From Bacillota bacterium (GTDB lineage Bacteria; Bacillota; Clostridia; Lachnospirales; Lachnospiraceae): 8,934 bases of DNA. Made by a program: the position numbers and the translations under genes. The DNA lies in contig JAEZKD010000210.1 of assembly GCA_023415655.1 (NCBI GenBank), positions 1 through 8,934 of the forward strand. The letters run 5' to 3'. Of this stretch, positions 1 through 6,559 are shown piece by piece (within the stretch, counting starts at the first letter, position 1; each line of letters starts with the position of its first letter). The notes under the pieces were generated by a model that saw only the letters and a program-made list of their open reading frames with translations, was not told the DNA's origin and did no database searches.

Positions 1-2
1 AG

Positions 3-131
3 TATGTAGGTCTTGATGGAGCTATCATAACAATGAATGGATTTGGAGCTTCTGCACCTGCAGCTACTTTATTTGAGAAGTTTGGATTTACAACAAAGAA
101 TGTAGTAGATACAGTTAAGAGTCTAAATTAG
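3..131 (+). CDS. tkt: Transketolase, C-terminal end (partial)
   Basis: Only the last 42 codons and the TAG stop are inside the window; the gene starts upstream. The visible peptide reads YVGLDGAIITMNGFGASAPA, continues LFEKFGFTTKNVVDTVK and stops shortly after. This matches the well-known end of transketolases (a G-FG-SAP-x-LFxxFGFT-xNVV pattern) in the C-terminal domain. Transketolase moves two-carbon ketol units between sugar phosphates using thiamine diphosphate in the non-oxidative pentose phosphate pathway, in the cytoplasm. The catalytic and cofactor-binding domains lie outside the window, so completeness cannot be judged. A long stem-loop follows about 60 bases after the stop and probably ends the transcript. 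The family call is firm; which paralogue it is cannot be told. Confidence 0.9.
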   Translation, partial: YVGLDGAIITMNGFGASAPAATLFEKFGFTTKNVVDTVKSLN

Positions 132-193
132 AGATTTTTTCATAGAATACTTAATGTTTTTACTAGATCGAATATTACTATAATTTATAACTA

Positions 194-280
194 AAAAGGG
201 TAGTCACATTCATTTCACTTAAGACCATATTATACGATTGTTTATTATGGGGACTAGCGAAAGAATGTGACTGCCCTTTT
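194..280 (+). terminator. Long stem-loop, probable tkt terminator
   Basis: Positions 194-211 (AAAAGGGTAGTCACATTC) pair with 263-280 (GAATGTGACTGCCCTTTT) over 18 bp with one G-U wobble. The 51-nt loop can form a weak inner hairpin, CCATATTA (225-232) with TATTATGG (243-250), with one mismatch. The 3' arm ends in TTTT followed by ATTCTT, so the U-tract is modest. The site lies between tkt and the next promoter, which fits a transcription terminator. The very large loop is unusual for one. Confidence 0.6.
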
Positions 281-309
281 ATTCTTAATCCATTTATAAT
301 GATTCATTA

Positions 310-338
310 TTGAAATTCCAAGCATAAATCGTTAAAAT
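310..338 (+). promoter_or_regulatory. Sigma-A promoter of the two-component operon
   Basis: TTGAAA (310-315) and TAAAAT (333-338) are separated by exactly 17 bp, each one base from the consensus. Transcription would start near 345, about 30 bases before the response regulator ATG. No clear operator repeat was seen around it. Confidence 0.7.
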
Positions 339-376
339 AGATATATCTGGTAACTTTCGAGAAAAGGAGAACCAAT

Positions 377-1063
377 ATGGCGAAAATATTAATTGTTGAA
401 GATGAGGTTAAAATAGCTAGATTTGTTGAGCTTGAATTAAAATATGAAGGATACACGGTGGAAGTAGCTAATGATGGTAGATCAGGGCTAGAAAAGGCAT
501 TAAAGGATGACATTGATCTTGTTCTATTGGATATTATGCTACCTGGATTAAGTGGCATTGAAGTGTGCCGTCGGGTTCGTTTGGAATCTAAGGTTCCAAT
601 TATTATGTTAACTGCGAAGGATGATGTTACTGATAAGGTTGCAGGGTTAGATACTGGAGCAGATGATTATATGACGAAGCCATTTGCGATTGAAGAGTTA
701 CTAGCACGTATACGTGTTGCTTTGAATCGTCATAGTAAAGATAATCAAGAAGCAAAGCTTGATGTATTAGAACATGGAGATTTGGTACTCAATTTATCGA
801 GTCACAGTGCTTATTATGGTAAGGATGAGCTTACATTAACAAAAAAAGAATATGAACTTTTGGAGTATCTTATTAGAAATAAAAATATCGCTCTTACAAG
901 GGAACAATTATTAAATAATGTATGGGATTACGAGTATTTTGGAGATACGAATGTCGTTGATGTTTATATTCGATATCTAAGACAAAAAATTGATGATAAG
1001 TATGGAATCCATTTAATCAATACAGTACGTGGAGTGGGGTATATAATTCGAGATGAAAAATAA
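377..1063 (+). CDS. OmpR/PhoB-family response regulator (ArlR-like)
   Basis: A 228-residue DNA-binding response regulator, the usual length for the OmpR family. The receiver domain (about 3-115) carries the acidic pair E8/D9, the phospho-acceptor D52 in LLDIMLPG, T79 in MLTAKDD, Y98, and K101 in the TKPF motif, so all phosphorylation residues are present. A winged-helix DNA-binding domain spans about 130-226, with the recognition region TNVVDVYIRYLRQKID and a final TVRGVGY. These motifs resemble ArlR-type regulators of Firmicutes. AAGGAGA at 364-370 lies 6 bases before the ATG and supports this start. The stop overlaps the start of the histidine kinase by 11 bases, so the two are translated from one message and form a cognate pair. 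Target genes cannot be read from the sequence; the next genes are convergent, so a direct operon link to the ABC exporter is absent. Confidence 0.95.
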   Translation: MAKILIVEDEVKIARFVELELKYEGYTVEVANDGRSGLEKALKDDIDLVLLDIMLPGLSGIEVCRRVRLESKVPIIMLTAKDDVTDKVAGLDTGADDYMTKPFAIEELLARIRVALNRHSKDNQEAKLDVLEHGDLVLNLSSHSAYYGKDELTLTKKEYELLEYLIRNKNIALTREQLLNNVWDYEYFGDTNVVDVYIRYLRQKIDDKYGIHLINTVRGVGYIIRDEK

Positions 1064-2486
1064 GCTGGTTGAAGGTATACGTAGATTTCTTCAAAAGACA
1101 GTGCTACCATTTCGTAAAAAACGCCAAGAGATTGCAGGTGGAGTAAGGCTATCAATTACACATCGTATTGCAATGAATTATCTTAAGCTTTTAATACTCA
1201 ACGGTGTTTTATTCTTTTTGATCTTTCCATTTTTATATATCAATGCGCAAAGAGGACATTATGAAGAGATGGCGGATAAGATAATAGTCTCGCTTATGAA
1301 TGGAGATGGAACCCTAGGTAAAGAGCTCAATCCATACTCAGAGCATGGAGTTCATCTGATTTTATTTGAAGTTGAGAATGATCGAGAGATTTATAATGAT
1401 CTAAATTATATAATAAAAACTGCTGGTGGTATTTTTAAAAGATTTCACTTTAATCTTGAGACGAAAGATAATTCTTTAATTATTGATCAGGAGGTTCGAT
1501 TTGAGATAGGTGGTAGAGAGCTACGGGCAATTTTTTACTATAACTTATCCCCTGATATTAAGAGATTAGGACCGTTTATGGTAAATCTGATCTTTCTATA
1601 CATAGTTATTGTATTCTGTATTATTAAAGAAGGAAAGAAAGATAACAAGAAATTGATTGAACCCGTCCAAGCTATGTCAGCTACGGTGAATCGATTGACG
1701 GTTAATAATCTTCATAGTGAGCGCCTTAATGTAGAAGGTACTAAAAATGAGTTAAAGGATCTTGCAGTTGTATTTAATAATATGCTTGATCGTATGGAAA
1801 ACTCGTATGAGAGTCAGAAGCAGTTTGTTTCCAATGCATCTCATGAGTTGCGAACACCGATTGCAGTGATTCAAGGGTATGTTAATATGTTGGATCGCTG
1901 GGGATCTAAGGATCAAGAGATTTTGGAGGAATCGATTGATGCAATAAAAAATGAAGCAAATTCAATGCAAGAATTGGTAGAAAAACTACTATTCTTATCT
2001 AGACACGATAAAAGAACGTTAAAGCTAGAAAAGATTTTATTTAATATGCGACCAATTGTAGAAGAGATGGTCAAGGAAACTAAATTAGTAGCTAATAATA
2101 GAAATGTTGAGTGTCCTTACTTGGAAGATGTTAATGTATATGGAGATAAACAAGCATTAAAACAAGCAATTCGGGTATTTATAGATAATGCAATTAAATA
2201 CAGCATGGATGGTGATACTATTAGAATCTCATGTAGGAATATTCGAGGTGATTGTGTAATTTCTGTTGAAGATACTGGTATTGGTATGACTAGAAAGGAT
2301 ATGGATAATATCTTTGACCGATTTTATCGGTCGGATCATGTTAGAGATAAGAAAATCGATGGTCACGGTCTTGGACTATCCATTGCGAAGTTAATCATTA
2401 TGGCTCATACTGGACGAATTAAAGTACGTTCTCAGTATACAAAAGGAACTAGTTTTATTGTTACGATACCAAGAATTCGTTACTAA
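1053..2486 (+). CDS. Membrane sensor histidine kinase, HAMP-HisKA-HATPase
   Basis: A 477-residue sensor kinase, partner of the overlapping response regulator. A basic cytoplasmic N-terminus of about 40 residues precedes TM1 (about 43-65). An extracytoplasmic loop of about 105 residues follows, then TM2 (about 174-191). Next are a HAMP-like linker (about 192-250), a dimerisation domain with phospho-accepting H264 in SNASHELRTPI, and an ATPase domain. The ATPase has the N-box around N379 (FIDNAIKYS), the G1 box DTGIGM (407-412), the F-box FDRFYRSD and the G2 box GHGLGLS (437-443). All catalytic boxes are intact. The sensor loop has no motif I recognise, so the signal is unknown; the architecture is ArlS/ResE-like. 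The ATG at 1053 lies inside the end of the regulator gene. The only purine-rich stretch (GGAGTGGGG, 1031-1039) is rather far upstream, so translation is probably coupled to the upstream gene. Three bases of AAT-rich DNA and a bidirectional terminator follow. Confidence 0.93.
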   Translation: MKNKLVEGIRRFLQKTVLPFRKKRQEIAGGVRLSITHRIAMNYLKLLILNGVLFFLIFPFLYINAQRGHYEEMADKIIVSLMNGDGTLGKELNPYSEHGVHLILFEVENDREIYNDLNYIIKTAGGIFKRFHFNLETKDNSLIIDQEVRFEIGGRELRAIFYYNLSPDIKRLGPFMVNLIFLYIVIVFCIIKEGKKDNKKLIEPVQAMSATVNRLTVNNLHSERLNVEGTKNELKDLAVVFNNMLDRMENSYESQKQFVSNASHELRTPIAVIQGYVNMLDRWGSKDQEILEESIDAIKNEANSMQELVEKLLFLSRHDKRTLKLEKILFNMRPIVEEMVKETKLVANNRNVECPYLEDVNVYGDKQALKQAIRVFIDNAIKYSMDGDTIRISCRNIRGDCVISVEDTGIGMTRKDMDNIFDRFYRSDHVRDKKIDGHGLGLSIAKLIIMAHTGRIKVRSQYTKGTSFIVTIPRIRY

Positions 2487-2497
2487 TAATTGTAAAG

Positions 2498-2549
2498 AAA
2501 AGAGGCTGTTGGCCTTTGGATTTATCCAAAGAACCAGACAACCTCTTTT
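2498..2549. terminator. Bidirectional terminator between kinase and ABC operon
   Basis: AAAAGAGG (2498-2505) pairs with CCTCTTTT (2542-2549). Inside, an imperfect TGTTGG/CCAGACA segment continues the stem, topped by a clean hairpin CTTTGGA (2514-2520) with TCCAAAG (2525-2531) and a 4-nt loop. Flanking A and T runs give a U-tract in both directions. It lies between the stop codons of two convergent transcription units, so it should serve both. Confidence 0.8.
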
Positions 2550-2557
2550 GATTTGTT

Positions 2558-4336
2558 TTATGCAATATTTTTAAATTGAGCGATATAGAGATTGTAGTAT
2601 AATCCCTTTTTCTCTAATAACTCACTTGCTGAACCTTGTTCTACAATTCCGCCATTATCAATGACAAAGATACGATCGGCTTTTTGAATGGTAGAAAGGC
2701 GATGTGCAATGACAAAAGAGGTTCGCCCCTTTAGTAATGCTTCGATTCCTTCCTGTACTAATAACTCGGTATGAGTATCAATACTAGAGGTAGCTTCATC
2801 TAAGATGAGAATTTTTGGACTGGAAACCATGGTTCTTGCAAATGCTATTAATTGCTTTTGACCAACGGAAAGACCAGCACCTCTCTCTTTTAATTCTGTA
2901 TCATAACCATGTTCCATCTTCATAATAAAGTCATGGGCATTGACTGCTTTGGCAGCAGCAATGATCTCTTCATCAGTTGCGTCCAATTTACCATAACGGA
3001 TATTATCTTTTACGGTTCCTGTAAAGAGGAAGTTATCTTGAGTCATGACACCCATCTGTTCACGTAAGCTTTCAATCGATACTTTCGTTAAATCATAACC
3101 ATCGACTTTGATGGTTCCTTGTTGAATATCATAAAAACGGCTAATTAGGTTAATGATTGTTGTTTTACCGGCACCCGTTGGACCAACAAGTGCAATTGTT
3201 TCGCCAGGCTTAACATGGAAGCTGACGTCTTCTAGCACCTTGGTATCTTCGTCGTAAGAAAAAGATACATGCTCAAATTGGACTTCGCCTTGAACATTAG
3301 GCAAGTCGATGACCTCATTGGCATCGGTTACATCGGGTTGTGTATCTAATATTTCAAAGATACGCTCTGCACCGGTTATATTTGTTGTTAATTGATTATA
3401 AAAGTTACTTAAGTTTAAAAGTGGATGCCAGAACATAGAGATATAGCCTGCAAACATCATTATTGTACCTACTTGAATTTCCCCTCTTATAGCCATTGTT
3501 ACACCGGTATAAAAGAGACAAGCGGTAGCAGCACCCCAACATACATCTACGACTGGACCAAAACCATCTGCATATTTTACAGCTGACATAAAAGAGTCAC
3601 GATGTTCTTTTAATAATACATCAAATTCTTCTTGTGTTTCATTTTCTGCAGAAAAACTTTGCACTATTTTCATTCCGGAGATATCCTCGTGAATAAATGC
3701 ATTCATATTCGAGCTCTTCTTTCGAAAAATTTGCCATCCTTTGTGGGCACGTACCTGAACAAATAAAACACCAATGGCCATGACAGGTAGGCTGATTAAA
3801 GAAGCAAGGGCAAGCTTATAGTTTTTAATAAACATAATAATGACAACTGCACATAGTGTAATAAAATCAGGAAGTAAGATGGTAACGCTATTGCTTAATA
3901 CATCCTTTAGAGAATTCACATCTCCCATGATACGTGCAAGTATTTTCCCTGTTGGTCTAGAATCAAAGAATTTAAAGCTTAGAGTCTGGATATGAGTATA
4001 AAGTTCCTGTCGTATGGAAACTAATACATCATTTGACATCTTGGCCATCATATACATTCTTATCTTGACCAGTATAATTAAAGTAATATTCAGAATTGCT
4101 GCAAGAATACCAAGACGTATCAGTCCAGGAATATCTCTATTTTTTATATAAACATCAACAGCATATTCTATGATGATAGGATTGGTTAAGGAGATACCAA
4201 CACAGGTTAGCATAATTACTAGCACGAGGGCTATGGATTTTTTGTATGCAAATAAGTATCGATATAACCGCAGTAGTGTCATTTTTTTTGAGGAACTTTC
4301 TAACTTCTCATCATCTCTTGTTGCATTTATTGCCAT
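2558..4336 (-). CDS. ABC exporter half-transporter, heterodimer subunit 2 (BmrD/LmrD-like)
   Basis: A 592-residue fused membrane and ATPase half-transporter, the normal size for the family. The transmembrane domain (about 32-310) has six hydrophobic helices. The nucleotide-binding domain (about 350-585) shows Walker A GPTGAGKT (385-392), Q-loop Q433 in MTQDNFLF, signature LSVGQ (489-493), Walker B ILILDE with catalytic E514, and switch H545. The signature differs from the canonical LSGGQ, as in one subunit of asymmetric heterodimeric exporters. Its partner has the opposite change (Asp for the catalytic Glu), so together they should form one working and one degenerate ATP site. Family members export drugs, lipids or peptides; the substrate here is not shown. 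It starts 17 bases after the stop of the upstream ABC gene in one operon, with AAAGGA (4351-4346) 9 bases before the ATG. It is the last gene before the terminator at 2549-2498. Confidence 0.93.
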   Translation of the reverse strand: MAINATRDDEKLESSSKKMTLLRLYRYLFAYKKSIALVLVIMLTCVGISLTNPIIIEYAVDVYIKNRDIPGLIRLGILAAILNITLIILVKIRMYMMAKMSNDVLVSIRQELYTHIQTLSFKFFDSRPTGKILARIMGDVNSLKDVLSNSVTILLPDFITLCAVVIIMFIKNYKLALASLISLPVMAIGVLFVQVRAHKGWQIFRKKSSNMNAFIHEDISGMKIVQSFSAENETQEEFDVLLKEHRDSFMSAVKYADGFGPVVDVCWGAATACLFYTGVTMAIRGEIQVGTIMMFAGYISMFWHPLLNLSNFYNQLTTNITGAERIFEILDTQPDVTDANEVIDLPNVQGEVQFEHVSFSYDEDTKVLEDVSFHVKPGETIALVGPTGAGKTTIINLISRFYDIQQGTIKVDGYDLTKVSIESLREQMGVMTQDNFLFTGTVKDNIRYGKLDATDEEIIAAAKAVNAHDFIMKMEHGYDTELKERGAGLSVGQKQLIAFARTMVSSPKILILDEATSSIDTHTELLVQEGIEALLKGRTSFVIAHRLSTIQKADRIFVIDNGGIVEQGSASELLEKKGLYYNLYIAQFKNIA

Positions 4337-4353
4337 TTAATCACATCCTTTCA

Positions 4354-6099
4354 TTATTCGCAGGAAGCTACTTTAACTTGGGAATCATAAAGAAACTCCC
4401 CGTATTGAGCCATATAAGTTTTATAGTACAATCCTTGCTTCTCTAATAAATCATAGTGAGTACCACGTTCAGCAATTGCACCATCTTCTAATACAATGAT
4501 CTCATCTGCATTACGAACTGCAGAGATACGATGAGCAATAACGACCTTAGTAGACTCATTAATCTGATTTAGAGTCTCTTGAATTTGATGTTCGGTTTCC
4601 ATGTCTAAAGCAGAGGTGGAATCATCGAGTACAAGGATTGGTGACTGTTTTGCGAGTGCACGTGCGATACTAATTCTTTGTTTTTGCCCTCCTGATAAGC
4701 CAACACCACGTTCTCCGATAATGGTTTCATAGCCATCTTCCATCTGTTCAATAAACTCACTTGCCTGCGAATGTGTTAGAGCTTCTTTTGCAATAGTATC
4801 ACTAAGTGTATGCTTCATTCCAAGCTTTACATTCTCATTGATACTTTCTGAGAATAAGAATACATCCTGCATAACAGGAGCAATACTTTTGCGTAACTGC
4901 TCAAGTGAAAGTTCTTTGATATTTACTCCATCGATTAGAATTGCACCAGATGTTACATCATAGAACCGTTGTAACAGATTAATAATGGAGCTTTTACCAG
5001 AACCCGTAGCACCCATGATACCGATTGTTTTACCAGCTGGTAAAGAAAAACTAATGTCATCTAATATCTTCTTATCATCTAGCTCAAAGGACACATGATC
5101 AAATGTAATACATCCGTTGATCTTGGGTAGAGATACTGGATTGATTGGATCTTTAATCTCTGGTTGTGTTTCAAAAAGGTTCTTAATTTTTTTATTAGAA
5201 GCATAGGCACTTGCAGCAGAGTTGGATAACCAACCAATCATTTCAAGTGGCCAAGTTATATTCATGCTATACTCTACAAAAGCACTTAAGGTTCCAAGAG
5301 ATATCTCATCTATAATAGTCAAATATCCACCATATGCAATTACAATGACTGGCAATAATTTAGAAATCATCTGGAATACAGGCTGATAACGAATTAATAC
5401 CTTAGACTGACGCATATTTAAATCGTAATAGCGTTTATTATGAGAAAGAAATTTCTTAATTTCAAATTTCTCTTTTGCAAAGGCTTTTACTGTTCGTACT
5501 CCAGATAGATTCTCTTGTGCGATGGTATTGAGCATTGCATTTTCTTCGCTGATTTCTTCATAGATACCACCAAGTTTTCGTTCCATCACAACTGCTAGAA
5601 CACCAACAATAGGCATTGCAATAATAGGTATGATGAATAGCTTATGATTGAGCTGAAACATACAATAAAGAACAATGGAAGTATGAATAATAACCTCAGC
5701 AATTAACATGCTGACATAATTGAAGGCATCCCAAATACGGTCTACATCATCTTTTACACGGGACATCACTTCACCAGTATTAGTTTTATCAAAGAAACTA
5801 ATGGATAATGTTTGGATATGTCGAAAGAGTCGCTTACGAATATCGAGTCCAATCTTGGATGAGGTAGAATCAAAGGTAATTTCTTTGAAGTATCCAAAGA
5901 TACAACGTCCCAGTCCGATTAAGAATAAGCCAAGTAATAGTTTCGGTAGTAATGTTTCTTTGCCATCTAGAATCACATCATCAATGATCAATTTTGTAAT
6001 TTGTGGATTTAACATATCCAAAACGACAGTGATTACTATGCATAACAGTGCAAAAAAGTATCGGTACCAATATTTTTTTAAATAATGTAATACGTTCAT
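4354..6099 (-). CDS. ABC exporter half-transporter, heterodimer subunit 1 (BmrC/LmrC-like)
   Basis: A 581-residue half-transporter and first gene of the exporter operon. The transmembrane domain covers about 15-295 and the ATPase domain about 330-565. Visible motifs are Walker A GATGSGKS (363-370), Q411 in VMQDVFLF, a canonical LSGGQ signature (468-472), Walker B ILVLDD and switch H523. D493 stands where the catalytic glutamate should be (LDDSTSALD), the hallmark of the degenerate-site subunit in heterodimeric multidrug exporters such as BmrCD, LmrCD and TM287/288. The start chosen is the ATG at 6099 (MNVLHYLKKYW), because AGGAGGAG lies about 10 bases upstream and the first membrane helix then begins at the usual distance. 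The frame stays open further upstream to a GTG at 6261, but that codon lies within a terminator stem and the extra residues do not look like transporter sequence. Expression is probably controlled by the attenuator leader upstream. Confidence 0.93.
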   Translation of the reverse strand: MNVLHYLKKYWYRYFFALLCIVITVVLDMLNPQITKLIIDDVILDGKETLLPKLLLGLFLIGLGRCIFGYFKEITFDSTSSKIGLDIRKRLFRHIQTLSISFFDKTNTGEVMSRVKDDVDRIWDAFNYVSMLIAEVIIHTSIVLYCMFQLNHKLFIIPIIAMPIVGVLAVVMERKLGGIYEEISEENAMLNTIAQENLSGVRTVKAFAKEKFEIKKFLSHNKRYYDLNMRQSKVLIRYQPVFQMISKLLPVIVIAYGGYLTIIDEISLGTLSAFVEYSMNITWPLEMIGWLSNSAASAYASNKKIKNLFETQPEIKDPINPVSLPKINGCITFDHVSFELDDKKILDDISFSLPAGKTIGIMGATGSGKSSIINLLQRFYDVTSGAILIDGVNIKELSLEQLRKSIAPVMQDVFLFSESINENVKLGMKHTLSDTIAKEALTHSQASEFIEQMEDGYETIIGERGVGLSGGQKQRISIARALAKQSPILVLDDSTSALDMETEHQIQETLNQINESTKVVIAHRISAVRNADEIIVLEDGAIAERGTHYDLLEKQGLYYKTYMAQYGEFLYDSQVKVASCE

Positions 6100-6109
6100 A
6101 AAATGAATT

Positions 6110-6117
6110 CTCCTCCT
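6110..6117 (-). promoter_or_regulatory. Ribosome binding site fixing the ABC subunit 1 start
   Basis: On the minus strand AGGAGGAG lies about 10 bases before the ATG at 6099. It is the only strong Shine-Dalgarno in the open frame, so it decides against the longer GTG start at 6261. It is on the far side of the attenuator terminator from the promoter. Confidence 0.8.
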
Positions 6118-6185
6118 GTCTCTGATAATGCATTTGACCAAGGTGGATAACGTTTTGGGGGCTGACTCGACAAAATCGTTAGACT

Positions 6186-6225
6186 TGCGCACGGCGCAGT
6201 TGAATAGATTCGCACAGGTGAATCT
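6186..6225 (-). promoter_or_regulatory. Two hairpins between attenuator terminator and ABC start
   Basis: In transcript order, AGATTC (6225-6220) pairs with GAATCT (6211-6206) around an 8-nt loop. Then TGCGC (6198-6194) pairs with GCGCA (6190-6186) around a 3-nt loop. This part is more GC-rich than the surrounding DNA. Neither hairpin is followed by a U-tract, so they are not terminators; they may stabilise the message or tune translation. Confidence 0.45.
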
Positions 6226-6238
6226 AAAAAAAGACAAC

Positions 6239-6263
6239 AAAAAACCGCGGCAAGATACCACGG
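6239..6263 (-). terminator. Intrinsic terminator inside the ABC leader (attenuator)
   Basis: On the minus strand CCGTGG (6263-6258) pairs with CCGCGG (6250-6245) over 6 bp including one G-U wobble. The 7-nt loop is TATCTTG, and six T follow at once (6244-6239), with a second run of seven T at 6232-6226. The stem starts 27 nt after the stop codon of the leader ORF and 158 nt before the ABC start codon. Transcription would therefore end before the exporter genes unless the hairpin is prevented from forming. Confidence 0.75.
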
Positions 6264-6290
6264 CATAAAATCGTAAAATAGTAGTCTAAA

Positions 6291-6362
6291 CTACAGATAC
6301 ATACCAGAGGATAACTTGCATGATGTTATTAAGTTACTTTTTGCACTAATAGAAATATACAT
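6291..6362 (-). CDS. 23-residue leader peptide ORF of the ABC operon
   Basis: The ORF starts at ATG (6362-6360), ends at TAG (6293-6291), and begins MYISISAKSN and ends SSGMYL. AAAAGGAGGT (6378-6369) lies 6 bases before the ATG, one of the best Shine-Dalgarno sites in the window, which argues that it is really translated. It lies between a consensus promoter and an intrinsic terminator, so its likely role is regulatory: the position of the ribosome on it would decide whether transcription continues into the exporter genes. There is no run of one amino acid, so amino-acid starvation sensing of the trp/his kind is unlikely; stalling by a ribosome-targeting drug is the better guess. I do not recognise the peptide sequence. 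No signal peptide or membrane segment is visible. Confidence 0.65.
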   Translation of the reverse strand: MYISISAKSNLITSCKLSSGMYL

Positions 6363-6386
6363 GTAATTACCTCCTTTTCTTTGTTT

Positions 6387-6408
6387 GTTCAAAATGTGCG
6401 TTTTGAAC
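6387..6408 (-). repeat. Perfect 8-bp inverted repeat at the start of the ABC leader
   Basis: GTTCAAAA (6387-6394) and TTTTGAAC (6401-6408) are exact reverse complements around 6 bases. It lies about 20 bases after the predicted transcription start and just before the leader Shine-Dalgarno. It could be an RNA hairpin or a repressor operator; the sequence alone does not decide. Confidence 0.6.
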
Positions 6409-6435
6409 TTACTATAGTTTATACGTTACTTTTGC

Positions 6436-6464
6436 ATTATATTACCATAAATGTTAAATGTCAA
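6436..6464 (-). promoter_or_regulatory. Consensus sigma-A promoter of the ABC operon
   Basis: On the minus strand TTGACA (6464-6459) and TATAAT (6441-6436) are both perfect and separated by exactly 17 bp. Transcription should start near 6429. A constitutive promoter this strong suits control after initiation, consistent with the terminator downstream. Confidence 0.88.
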
Positions 6465-6559
6465 CCCTAAATAAATATTTATTTTTTTCGAAATGGATAT
6501 TAACAATATATTAAACTTAGGTTAAGATTGCTAAAGTTCAATTTTTGTTCACATATTTA

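Larger units (their letters stand above)
6100..6429 (-). promoter_or_regulatory. About 330-nt attenuator leader of the ABC exporter operon
   Basis: This long 5' untranslated leader runs from the predicted start site near 6429 to the first ABC codon. In transcript order it holds a perfect 8-bp hairpin (6408-6387), a strong Shine-Dalgarno (6378-6369), a 23-codon ORF (6362-6291), a small hairpin GTAGT/ACTAC over the ORF stop (6294-6281), and an intrinsic terminator (6263-6239). After these come two more hairpins (AGATTC/GAATCT, 6225-6206, and TGCGC/GCGCA, 6198-6186) and the ABC Shine-Dalgarno. The order is that of ribosome-mediated transcription attenuators ahead of antibiotic resistance genes and of the bmrCD exporter. 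The sensed ligand is unknown. No known riboswitch consensus was recognised. Confidence 0.7.

Noticed and set aside
307..558. Minus-strand ORF of 83 codons opposite the response regulator
   Set aside because: It is a shadow of the real gene and its promoter, with low-complexity Ser/Asn composition and no ribosome binding site.
5720..6085. Plus-strand ORF of 121 codons opposite ABC subunit 1
   Set aside because: Antisense to a clearly real transporter gene, with no recognisable domain and no Shine-Dalgarno.
6100..6261. N-terminal extension of ABC subunit 1 to a GTG at 6261 (635 residues)
   Set aside because: The GTG lies in the attenuator stem, has no Shine-Dalgarno, and the added 54 residues do not resemble transporter sequence; the ATG at 6099 has AGGAGGAG upstream.
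6096..6266. A 56-codon minus-strand ORF (MPWYLAAVF...) ending in an ATGA overlap with the ABC start
   Set aside because: No ribosome binding site, an ATG next to the terminator stem, and codon use unlike the neighbours (many CC- and GC-rich codons). The ATGA overlap is tempting but probably chance in a stop-poor structured region.
6239..6270. T-box-like string (GTGGTA ... CCGCGG) in the ABC leader
   Set aside because: The resemblance to the T-box core is partial, with five extra bases in the middle. No Stem I or specifier loop is seen, the upstream space is filled by a well-supported leader ORF, and drug exporters are not usual T-box targets.
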